Shown here one piece after another: positions 34,345-45,000 of a DNA stretch of 64,000 nt (position 1 is its first letter; every line of letters starts with the position of its first letter). The stretch covers positions 5,410,650-5,474,649 of the forward strand of contig JAQFVV010000071.1 in assembly GCA_028023455.1 (NCBI GenBank), written 5' to 3'. Both the position numbers and the translations under genes were made by a program. This DNA comes from Epiperipatus broadwayi. Taxonomy: Eukaryota; Onychophora; Udeonychophora; Euonychophora; Peripatidae. Below the pieces are notes generated by a model. That model saw nothing but the letters and a program-made list of their open reading frames with translations. It searched no databases and had not been told where the DNA came from.

Positions 34345-34690
34345 GATTTCATTTTTATAACACTTGCAATGTTCAGAAATATTGTCTGATCTAATCAAAA
34401 ACATTTTGTACATCTACATAAAAATTCTTCACTTTTTCATCACTATGACAACCTGTTGGAGCATAAACCTGAATTATATGCATTTTTACTAGTATTCTTG
34501 CAACTATTTCTGATATACCATTAATCTCCATAATGTTGTTCTTCCACTTTAACTTATCATAAACCCCATTCCATTTGTTCTTCCAATATTTATGCATTTG
34601 TAGTAAAAGACATGTCTCCTTTTTAAATCAGTTGTTTTATCTTTTTTATAACTTCCCATCAATGTCCCAATTGCAGGTATTTAAATATAA
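34345..34690 (-). mobile_element. RTE-like LINE fragment, endonuclease N-terminal part
   Basis: Minus strand: near 34620-34600 an FYYKC-type block, then GRTNGMG in another frame, LKWKNNIMEINGI and, in the open frame 34391-34597, MHIIQVYAPTGCHSDEKVKN (family QIIQVYAPTSxxSDExxExFY). It ends at about 34390 before the GDFNA motif. It matches 29890-30150 of the longer LINE. A short dead fragment. Confidence 0.72.
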
Positions 34691-35239
34691 AGTTGCCAGT
34701 GAATGGCAGTCTAGGTCAGCTATCAATGCCTTTAGCCTCCAATCACTGCTTTGCTTGTTGATTTTACAGCCTCTTGGGAATAAGGTCCACAATTTAGTTT
34801 TATCTGTCATGATTGTAAATATTTATTTAAAACCAGTCATTCACACATCCATTCAGACTGTCTTCAAGAAAACTCAGCTAATATTTCAGCTAAGAAATTT
34901 CAGTCAACTAAAAAGAAAGACCATGATATTTTTTGACGTTAAATTCAGAAGTAAAATATATATATAAATTTACCATGCTGGCTGATGTATGTTGGTGAGC
35001 AGTACATCCATATTTATTATATAATTCATGAATAAATATATTTACAGAAAATATAGCTTTTTAATACATAGCTTTATTACTGTCTAGTAGCATGCTTTCA
35101 ATATACTTAATGTATTGACTCAGAAAAGAAGAAAATTATAAGAAAATTAGTAGTAGTGGAATTATATAATTAATTATACAATAATAGCTGCAATGCAGTG
35201 AACATATGGAGCGAATATTAGGAATTTGCCCTACTCATT

Positions 35240-35960
35240 TTCAAATTCTGACATTTTATAGTGCTCCATCTAGTGGAAGTTTTGGAAAATGCTCATTCTT
35301 TTATTTCTGTATAAAATCTTTAATTTATTCTAAAACTCAATAAATTAGGCTTGATTTCTTTTTCATTTTATAAATGAATAATATTCTAAAAAATTATACT
35401 TTATCTTTATAATTCTTTAAAAACTGAGTTATAAATAAGAACAGAAGATGTAAGGATGTAAATAGCATCAATGATGGGATTGTAAACCCTCTTCCAGGAA
35501 ATGAATGAATTCTTTTTTATTTTACTTTTTTTTAATGTGAACAAATGAATGTAGATTTGTGACAAGTATCAAATTTTACTATAAAGTCTGATATTTATTT
35601 TATAATTATTAAAATGTTTGAAAAAATTATAACACCATGTCAATTTTGACAGGTGATGTTACACAATTTGACATAAAGTCTGGTCAAGAAGGAGAAAATA
35701 CCCTTAAAAATCTTTCTTGCTAGTACAATTCATACAGTAGAGTAAAGACTATTGATATTTGCTGACTCTCAGTAAAAAAAATGACTTCCTATATTTTTTT
35801 TAATTAAAAAATCAATAAAGCACTACAAAAGCATTTACATTATTAAAAAACTCCATCACTAATACAAATTAAGATAACAGTAAAACAGCAATCTATTGTT
35901 GTGGAACTACCATGCTTTTTCTGACTGAAATATCCACTGATTCTCAACAAATTATAAATT
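35240..35960. repeat. Family 4 dispersed repeat, copy 2
   Basis: AGTTTTGGAAAATGCTC...CTGTATAAAATC...AACTCAATAAATTAGG, then ATGAATGAATTCTTTT, then TATAATTATTAAAATGTTTG. It agrees block by block with 37015-37800 and, less well, with 14040-15300. Confidence 0.6.
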
Positions 35961-36180
35961 TTAGTCCTCAAAGTGGAATCAAAGAGTCTTTTCAGTTAGC
36001 AGCAAACTCCTTTCTGAAGCGGATAAATCTCTATTCTCTTTTTTTCAAGAAATTAGAGTTACAAACGATAGATATTGAAAAATGATATTATTGAACAACT
36101 AAATATAATTATCTACTGAAATAGAAGTAATGTACAACTCAGATTTTATAATTAAAATCTTGACAATATTTGTAAAATGT

Positions 36181-36216
36181 GTGTGTATATATATATATAT
36201 GTGTGTGTGTGTGTAT
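36181..36216. repeat. (TG)n(TA)n microsatellite
   Basis: Alternating GTGTGT, TATATA and GTGTGT runs. Confidence 0.9.
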
Positions 36217-36334
36217 AATTACTATAGTAATTATATTGTTTGAAAAACCATGGGTAATATAAAGGACGGTGTATAACCAAATATTTACAGATTTTTTTAC
36301 ATATTTATTGACAATCTTGATTTTACAAATAATA

Positions 36335-36620
36335 TAGTAAACAAATAAAGTATCACATGACTTCATCACATGACTTTAGCTTACATATTGTTGTTATAAC
36401 AGCATAGTTCTTCACTATGTTTATATCGCTTATTGAAGAAGACTGCATTAGAGTCTAAAGATCCAAGTGTACTGGTTCACGACCCAAAGCTCCTCACTGA
36501 TGAAACTCAAATGCTTGAAACTGGTCTGTGGATATGGAATAGGACAGTACCGGATAGGAATTTAATAAGCACTATTATTCAGCATCTGTTATTGCTTACT
36601 AAAGTGTTACGGTAAGCAGA
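36335..36620. repeat. Family 2 fragment
   Basis: TATCACATGACTTCATCACATGAC at the left, then CTCCTCACTGATGAAACTC...GAAACTGGTCTGTGGATATGG, the right-half core. Stem II is destroyed. A 60-codon open frame at 36433-36615 is a by-product of the repeat. Confidence 0.6.
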
Positions 36621-36799
36621 AATAAGAAATGATGAAAAATTATGCCACTATATATAAGTGAAAATATTTTTTAACATCATGATTCAAGATTTTATTTGCA
36701 AAAAAAAAAAGATTGCAGGAGAAAATAAAACTAATATTTTATACAAACTTTGAAATCAAAATGCATTGTTTTTAGAGTAACTATTTAAATTCATTTAAA

Positions 36800-36995
36800 A
36801 CAGGCAAAAGTCATCATACATATTGTCACACACAGCAATCCAGAGTAACCAATGGATGCCAGAAGGCTTGTGCATAAAATCCCCAATGGCTTCCATTGAT
36901 TACTCTAGCTTGCTGTGTGTGGCAATACGTATGGTGAGTTTTGCCTGTTTAAAACAGTTATACACAAACATAAGAAGTGGTGGTCATGTGATATT
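36800..36995. repeat. Family 2 element, internally deleted palindrome
   Basis: Left AAACAGGCAAAAGTCATCATAC and CACACACAGCAATCCAGAG; right GCTAGCTTGCTGTGTGTGG...GAGTTTTGCCTGTTT. The two halves are inverted repeats joined at AAAATCCCCAATGGC. The ribozyme-like part is missing. The open frame 36823-37086 is not a gene. Confidence 0.75.
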
Positions 36996-37014
36996 TAAAT
37001 TCATCACATTTTTT

Positions 37015-37810
37015 ATTGTTCATCTGGTAAGAGTTTTGAAAATGCTAGACATTTCACTCCCATATAAGATTTTTATTTTATACTAAAACACAATAAAATT
37101 GATTTTAATTTAATTTTATAAATGAATAATGTTCTAAAAAAATCACATTTGACCTTATTAAATATTTAAAAATTAATTTGTAAATAAGAACAATGCACTA
37201 CAAACTTCATCAATGAAATTAGTGTAAACACTATTTTAGAAAATGAATGAATTCTTTTTAATTTTACATTTTTGTTTTAAAGTAAATGGATAAAAGTGGA
37301 TTTGTGGTAAATCTATCAAATTCTGTTTTGAAATTCTGATATCAAGTTTATAATTATTAAAATACTTCAACAAATTCTATCACATAGTCAATTATGCTAA
37401 ATGATGATGAGTTTCATATGAAGCATTGTCAAAAAGAAAATAACATCTTAAAATAATGTTTTGACTTGGAGAACAATAGAGTAAAAATGATTGTTATGTG
37501 CTGACTTTTCATTCTTCAGATTTTTTTGTCAATTGAAAAATTAATAAAAGCAGTATACTTATATAAGGCTATAACCTTAGTACATGCGCCTTGTGTGCTT
37601 AATTTTACTACAAGAGAGACCTCTACAAAGGCACATGTATTAAGATTATAGCCTTAAATAAGCATTACGTGTTGACAATGTGCTTAATAAAAATTAATAT
37701 TTACATCTTTAAAAGCAGTATAGTAGAATCTATATTGTTTTAGTATCCTGCCCTAATATGATTTGTGGTAAACAGCCTTTTGAAGCTTCCTCTGAGAGAA
37801 ATACCCAAAA
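37015..37810. repeat. Family 4 dispersed repeat, copy 3 (with an insertion)
   Basis: It agrees with 35240-35960 throughout (GTTTTGAAAATGCTAG, ATGAATAATGTTCTAAAAAA, GAAAATGAATGAATTC). It is interrupted by the insertion at 37558-37710. Confidence 0.6.
37558..37710. mobile_element. Small insertion with 12-bp target duplication
   Basis: AAAAGCAGTATA occurs at 37546-37557 and again at 37711-37722. The uninterrupted site (AAAAAAGCAGTAAGGTGAATC) is seen in the homologous repeat near 15229. The insert carries inverted ends TAAGGCTATAACC...ACATGCGCC with GGCACATGTATTAAG...TAGCCTTA (37566-37656) and an A/T-rich tail. A 12-bp duplication points to target-primed retroposition rather than hAT or Tc1 insertion. 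Confidence 0.65.
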
Positions 37811-38299
37811 ATTCTCAACAAAGATGAGAGTGGTAGAATTAAAATACTTTTACTATCATTGCCATCATGTTATCTGTATGTCACTAGTTATTACATAGAT
37901 GTATCTCCTTCTCTTTTGTTTATATCATTCATAAAAATATTTAATCTAATATATATGTATTGATGAAGCTAATTATTTTGTAAAAGCTTTTTAAATATGT
38001 AACAATATAATTATTTACTATTATAAAATCTTTTAATCACTTGCAGTTATAAATATATATTAGCATATTATAAATATTTATTATTAAAATAAGATTATAT
38101 ATTTTTATTCATTAATAAATGAAAGGATTAGTTATTTTAATATTTTAAAAAGTAATTTTAAAATCATTCATAGAGTAAATTAATAGTCTTAAATTATTCA
38201 TTTATACAAGCATATTTTATACATTATTATATATCTGACTTAATGTAAAATCTGATTATCGTTAAAATAAATTAAAAACTCACAAACAAACACAGTCTT

Positions 38300-38600
38300 C
38301 TATTTTAAAAATAACCCATTAATTTTATTATATATACAACAAAGCCCACACAAACTTCTTTATAAATCTTGAATTATTAAATATCTTTCTGAAAATAATT
38401 CCCTATAATTATTTAATTAAATCAACCTATTATTTTTTTTTTCAATTAACAACCTATTCATTATATTTCATTAATATAAATTCCTTCTTTTATAATTCTT
38501 TCATAATATGATCTAATACATTTCAAAAGTTCTATTTAAAATTTTTTGTTTAAATTTACTCATATGACCATAAACTTCAGAATTTGGTACTTGAGTATTA
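38300..38600 (-). pseudogene. Penelope-like element 3' fragment (antisense copy)
   Basis: On the minus strand from 38582 it reads SSEVYGHMSKF, the same as SSVYGHMSNF in the plus-strand copy at about 40107-40137. Corresponding segments TGTATTAGAT...GAAAGAATTATAAAAGAAGG and AATAGGTTGATTTA follow in the same order. The frame breaks repeatedly. It faces away from the copy at 40035, with about 1.4 kb between them. Confidence 0.68.
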
Positions 38601-38902
38601 GTTCTGCAACATAAGGAACGTGGTACATTTTTTCACATCTGCAATAAATGTGTAAGCTTGTGATCATGTCAAATTTAAATGAAATTAACCCTATGATGTT
38701 GTCCAATCTCATGTGAAAACGTGTTTCTCTTTATCAAAATGTGTTTTTTTTTTTTTTGATATTTTGACATTTTCAGTTATTGTCCAGATTTCTTTCTGAC
38801 AACAGTCTTATTTCAATTGCAAGTTTTGCTTCATCCAATTATTTCTATGCTATTTCTACTTCTAAGTTACTCCACTTCATAATGTTGGTAATGATCATTT
38901 TT

Positions 38903-39030
38903 GTGTGAACCATAGATATAAACTTTGTGAATTCAGCAGCTGGGGTTCACACACAAAACATTGAAAGATTATGGGGTTCTGCAAAATGGAAAAATAAGCA
39001 GCAGTGAAGGACATCAAGGCAACACTAAAT
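38903..39030 (+). pseudogene. ISXO2-like (DDE) transposase scrap
   Basis: VNHRYK, a frame change, then FVNSAAGVHTQNIERLWGSA followed by KWKNKQQ and a stop (38924-39004). The pattern VNHxYxFVxxxTGxHTQxIExLW is the C-terminal part of ISXO2-like transposase domains. Only this short piece is readable and no terminal repeats were found. The overlapping open frames 38895-39101 and 38961-39203 are shadows. Confidence 0.62.
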
Positions 39031-40034
39031 TTGTGTTGCATAGATTGCATAAAAATGATGATGCATTCATTTCCATACTGAATAACATAAAAATTGTCCA
39101 CCAGGATGAAAAGTTAATAAAAGTGTTGCAATTTACATTTCTTTATTTTTGTAAAAAAAAAAAAATTGTTTTGCTTTTAAAAAAAAATACATTCGTTTAT
39201 TAGCATTTCTGTGAAAAATCCCATTCAGCCAATAGACTGTGCATTCACATTTTCAGTAAAACTCCATTTTGGGGAGAAATTTTCCAGTTGATATCTCCAT
39301 TTTGTGTCAAAAATGTAAATGCCAAAGTGCTTGTTTTAACATGTAAATTCCTGTTATATATTAGACAGTAAGTAGCATGTGTGTATATTTTATGTTTTTT
39401 TGTAAATAATATTGAAAAAAATAATAATTTAATGATTGGATTGTCCATATTTAAAGTAACATTTTGGTACTAGAGTAAAGGCATTTTGTATATTACATTT
39501 TTGGGCTGAGAAAATGTACTTTTTAAGATTGGCTTTTTTATTTTTGTGAAATTCATATCTTTAGTGTTGTTATAAATTTTACAGTGTGAAAGTCATATAT
39601 ATTTCTGTATGGCAAATCATTATTTAGTTTTAAAGTATTCTTTTTAATATCGATTTACTTTTGTTATAAATTTTAAAGTTTTTCATGTAAAAGTCGTATA
39701 TATTTGTGTATGGCTAATCAAATTTTTTAAAAAAAAATTTAATATTGATTTCTTGCTCATATTTATATAGCTTTATTATTGTTATAAATTTAAATTCTGC
39801 TGCATTTACTATTGTTATAAATTTTATACTTTTTTGAATGAAAGTTGTATATAATTCCGCTCCATATTTTATACTTTTAGTTGTGTGAAAGTGGAATTTT
39901 TAGCCCTGCAGCATGGAGCACATGTTAAACATGCTCCACCTTTTCACATACATATTTAATCTTTCACTAACTTTGTAAATCTTACAAAAATATCATGTTG
40001 ATGATCTGTGCACACATTACTTTTTTCACAAATG

Positions 40035-40262
40035 TCATATGTTGGAAGCACAGAGAATAAATTAGTATCAAGATTAAAACAGCATTTAAATGATAAAAAC
40101 TCTTCAGTTTATGGTCATATGAGTAATTTTAGACATAAAGATTTTAAAGTAGAACTTTTAAAATGTATTAGATTGTATTAAGAAAGAATTATAAAGGAAG
40201 GCATTTATATTAATGAAATGAAACCTGTAATGAATAATTTATTTATTGAAAAAAGAGGATAA
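40035..40262 (+). pseudogene. Penelope-like element, GIY-YIG endonuclease region
   Basis: Plus-strand reading frame: SYVGSTENKLVSRLKQHLND, then KNSSVYGHMSNFRHKDFKVE, one in-frame TAA after IRLY, then ERIIKEGIYINEMKPVMNN to TAA at 40260-40262. YVG is the second half of the GIY-YIG signature, and the Arg of SRLKQH and the Glu of IKEGIYI are at the catalytic positions. KISC upstream (about 39990) fits the GIY half (VYKISC) in the same frame but with stops between. It is a different lineage from the copy at 32457. The DNA downstream to about 40560 is shared with the antisense copy at 38300-38600, so 40035-40560 is the retained 3' end. Confidence 0.72.
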
Positions 40263-40626
40263 TAGGTTGATTTATATAAATAATTATAGGGGATTATTTT
40301 AAAATAGGTATTTAAGAAACGAATGTAATAGAAATTTGAGATTATTTGTTAGGAGAATTTTAAGATGTTATTTGTATTTATTATATGTATTTGAATTATT
40401 GTGGAATATTTGTATTTATATTTATTGTTTTTAGGTATTTTTTAGTTGATCCTTGATAAAGCCTATAAAAGAAACATTGAAGTATATTATTATACCTTAT
40501 AATAGTTCTTATTATAAATCAAGATTTATGAAGACGTTTGTGTATAGTTTGTTGTATATATACTTTAATTATTGTCACTAATTCAGCAATAGAATTAATA
40601 ATCAACTTTTTGTATTTTAGTTAATA

Positions 40627-40628
40627 GT

Positions 40629-40700
<72 letters not shown>
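40627..40700. repeat. (TA)n microsatellite
   Basis: About 70 bp of alternating TA with one TTT interruption. Confidence 0.95.
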
Positions 40701-40701
<1 letters not shown>

Positions 40702-41044
40702 AAATAATATGGATGAATTATATTTCTATTTATTTATTATTATCATTATTTAATAGTCATTTTATGCTTGAAAATAAAACTAAAGATTCTAAATTTTAAT
40801 GAAAAATGTTCGCATTTAAAATATATACAAAAAATAAGTATTTCTACTATTAGTAATAGAAATTATTTTGTCAGTCACATCTCACATATTTATGGACTTT
40901 ATTTCATAAATTAACTGATTTCTTTTACTCTAGTTGCAGTTAAAATAAAAGCATTGTTGATTATAGGTCTGCTGTCAAAAAGTAATTAGAGTACAGTTTT
41001 GCCCTGTATAAAAAAATTAATTGTTTCTCCATAATGCTTTAAAG

Positions 41045-41722
41045 CAGTAGTCAGTAACTGGTGGTCCATGGACCACTGGTGGTCTATGAAGTAATTTTAG
41101 TGGTCTGCAAAGAAATTCAGATATTTAAATTCACTAAGCTCATTTAATAAAAATTTTAAATAAGAAATAAATTTTGTTTAAGTTGTATTATTCTATGTAA
41201 AATAGAACAAGAACATTATATTGCTAATTCATTTGTTATAAAATACTACTGTGACTTGCAAAACATCTACCTCAAAAGCATTTAATTAACCTCTACTTGG
41301 TTAGAGGCATAGAAAAAGTAACAAAATAAGAATACCAAATTCTGTACAATTGACTAGGCATCAAATTTGATTCCAGTGTACCCTTGGTAATTGGATGAAC
41401 TAAAACGCAAAAATTTTATTAAGAATTTTGAAGAAAAACACATTTATAAAAATTATTAAAGAATAGAATACTATTCGTTATTAATCTTAAATAATTTTTG
41501 TAGATACAAATTAGAAAATTACACACATAAAACATATAATATGAACATTATATTAACAAAAAAATAAAAAAAATAAAACATAATTCTTTAACAAATTATA
41601 AAACATATAAATATTAATATATAAATAAATATATATGTATATCATATTCAATGGTCGTATTAATTCATACCTTTAAAAAATATGTTAGTGGTCTGCAATA
41701 TCTAAAAGGTTCCCGACAGCTG
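41045..41722. mobile_element. Non-autonomous hAT element (MITE)
   Basis: The left end CAGTAGTCAGTAAC and the complement of the right end CAGCTGTCGGGAAC match at most positions and fit the hAT pattern CAGnnGTCnGnAAC. Flanks CTTTAAAG (41037-41044) and TTCTAAAG (41723-41730) are an imperfect 8-bp duplication (6 of 8) with the central TA of Buster-type hATs. The left end holds a perfect palindrome GTGGTCCATGGACCAC at 41061-41076. GGTCTGCAA occurs near both ends. No open frame. Old copy. Confidence 0.75.
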
Positions 41723-42017
41723 TTCTAAAGTAAATCAAAGATTCAGAGATAAAAATAAGTAATTATAATAGTTTTTTATGGTAAAAACTTCGTCGTTACA
41801 AAATATATGATAAATATTAAAAATCTACTAAAAAATAAACCTTAAAAATGAGAAGAAAACGATAGTTAAAGAATAAACATTTTACTAAACATATTAATAT
41901 AAAGAATACTAACCTGCATGTAAATATATTTTATTTGCAATGACTTTTTTTTAAAAAAATGATAATTTTATATTTTATAGTTACTATTTTGGGTGTATTA
42001 CACTTGTTGAGAGTGAT

Positions 42018-42020
<3 letters not shown>

Positions 42021-42083
<63 letters not shown>
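42021..42083. repeat. (TA)n microsatellite
   Basis: Uninterrupted alternating TA of about 60 bp. Confidence 0.95.
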
Positions 42084-42086
<3 letters not shown>

Positions 42087-45000
42087 CCCTTATCTATAGG
42101 TCATAATAAGGTAGAATGGTCAATTGCTAAAAAATTTTAAATTTTAAAATACGTTTGTGTAATATATTGGTAATTGTATGATCGATTAGATTTTATAGTA
42201 CAATTTAAGGCTGAAAAATACCTGGTATATAAAAGTGTAATGGATTATTTAAAAAAAAAAACAGTTAAATAAAGCTTAATTATATCCTTGCTTATGGTTG
42301 TAAAAGCTGGCCATATAAAATAATACAGCTATAAATAGTTAAAAGTATATTAACAATTCAATTGTAATGTTTTAAAACTAATAAATTAAATAAACGCTAT
42401 ATGTAATATTATAATTATAATTAATATTCAAATCTAATCTAATATATTTTAAAATAAACTTTGGGATGGTGAGAATTATATTTAGTTCTACATTTTTAAA
42501 TTATTTTCCAAATTTTTATAAAATATATCAGTTTTGGTAATTTAGACCGAGACGTAAATTAAAAAAAAATCATCTGATAAAGTTAGTAATCATGTGACTG
42601 TATATTATATACTTTCACACACACGCTTGTTAGAATATAATAATAAAGTTTGTGAATTATAAAACTAAATGTAATTGCTATCTATCGTTAAAGTAAAAGT
42701 TGAAATATTAAATGTTATTTTAATAATTGTTTTAAAGTTTAAATGATTTTGATAAAACTATAATTGAGTTTAAAAATACTATTCTAAGTAATATTTTAAA
42801 ACATGACGTCATAAATTCTTTATTTTAAAAAGTTTAATCTATTATAAAACTAAAAATGTGTAAATTTGTTCGAGCTAAAAAAAAGTCATTAACCAATCAA
42901 TGAAGGTAATTTAGCAGACGAAATATAGGAATTAGACGGAGCAAGAGAAGGAATGTGTAAGTAAAGGAAGGAGGAACATATTTTTTTAGCTGTATAAGAT
43001 CGTAAGCTAGAAAAGTGTTATAATTTAAAAATTTTTGTATTTATTTTAAAAGTTTTGTTTTAAAATATAATATTTTGAACTGCCTTTAAATGGAAGGCTA
43101 ATTTAAAAGATTTCTTGCCAGGATTTTTATTCAAGTTTAGCCGAAACCTTGCAGTAAAAATGGAAATACTACAGAAAAAAGTACCTAAAAGTATTGATAA
43201 AGTAAAAATAATTGTAAAGTGCCATGAATACAGTTTATTTGTGATCAACCAGAAAATCATTAGAACTCAGATAAATATAATTTGGACATTATACAGAAAA
43301 CTTAAAAGAAAAGTTATTTGCCGTCAGGAAAAATTATGACGCACAATTTTAAAAGGCTATTCCGAAATTTTTTTTATTCTTCTCTATGGAAAAATTAAGA
43401 TGCGTATATCATAAAGAAAAAATTATGTAAAAGTTATAATGGAGAAAGAATGTTTGTCTTTTTAAAGGAAACATTACAAAGTATATAGTACCAGAATTTT
43501 AAAAGAAGGAAAAAAGTTACAGAATAATAATATGAAAGAGCTATTGTGTTTTATGGAAAAGGAACAGAAAAACTTTCTCTAAGAAGAATTAAAAATATTA
43601 TAAAGTGTTCATTAGAGAAATGCTTAATAAAGATAAAGATTTGGAAATATAAATCTAATTTATTTAATGAAATGAATCCATGGAAACAGAAAAGTTTTAT
43701 TGAATATTTAAATCAAAGTACTGAGAAGATGCATCGTAAAAGTCGCACGGGAGAAAATATTAGCAAGAAATATTAGAAGAGAATATTTAGAAGTTTTCTT
43801 TACGGGATTAACTAATATCATAATTAATAATTGTATTAAATATTATAAAAACCAAGGATTATCATTCATGAATAATTATTGAACGAAGTAATATTTGTTT
43901 TACCTTAAAATTGAACAAGCAGGGAGAGGAACAATAAGTGAATGGAAAAGAAATGATAAACAATTTTTTTTTGGCTTTAGTATGAACGGTTTTCAGGAAA
44001 ATTTGATGAAGGAGTACAGTAAATATAGTTTGAATATTTTTTTTACTAATTTATTTTAAAATATAAAATGTTATGTGAGATTAGGGAAAACATAAAACAT
44101 AAATTTAGTAATATTAAAATTTAAATATAATAGCTTGATAAAATTATATAAATAGTGTTTAAAATAAAGTGTATGGATGTGAATCTTATATCTACAAGGA
44201 TCAAATGGATGGTGAAGCCTACGGAACGCGATCGAGGAGATAAAGGTCGTTTGGTAATTTTAATAGTTATTTATAATGCATAATGTATTTTTTTTTAGAT
44301 CATCTATCGACCTAAGAATGAAGTGTGAAAGTCTTAATTATATGTACACATTTTATGCAACATTTTAACATATAATGAGATAGGAGTAATTCGGAATATG
44401 CATGCAACAATTTATTTAAAGTATATTAATAATATAATTTAACAGAACAATTGTGTGATTCTTTTGAACTTTCATGTGATAAAGTATTCAGATATTTAAA
44501 TAGTTTGTATATGATTAAATATACGGAGGAAAGTAGTAAAAAGATTTTCTTATAGAACAGTGGAATAGTTTTAAAATATCAATGAATTTTATTATTGTTA
44601 GTAATGCAGATATGTATTTGTCGATGTACAGTATAGAAAAAATCTTGAGAAATAAGATCGGATAGTGACTTGGAAGTACTAGTGGAGAGGAAACCAAGAT
44701 GATGTGTTTTTTTTTTAAGAAATAGGAAAATATAAGGGATTTGGATCATATTTAGTTTTGTGTGATTTAGTATAGTTAACTGAGTCCTATGACTGAACAC
44801 ATATGGTTTGGACAGTGTTTTGCATATCTTTAAACTTTTGATGTTAGAATAAAGCTGAAGAAATAGCTTTAAGCATCATTCCTATGATAGAGGTTGGTAG
44901 ACAGGTAAAGGTCACTCCTCTATAGTGTCTTTTAATTCACTGTGCCATGATTGTCAAGGTATATGACGAGTAATATTCTAGTTGTATTTTGATCCTATGC

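Noticed and set aside
34575-34967. 130-codon open frame on the plus strand at 34575-34967
   Set aside because: Its first part is the shadow of the LINE endonuclease fragment on the minus strand, and the rest matches no family.
38895-39203. Overlapping open frames near 39 kb as host genes
   Set aside because: The readable protein signal (ISXO2-like) is in a different frame and is broken by a stop and a frameshift.
43115-43776. Open frames at 43115-43339 and 43546-43776 as genes
   Set aside because: Lysine- and isoleucine-rich proteins expected by chance in AT-rich DNA, with no recognised motif, and opposite-strand frames are equally open.
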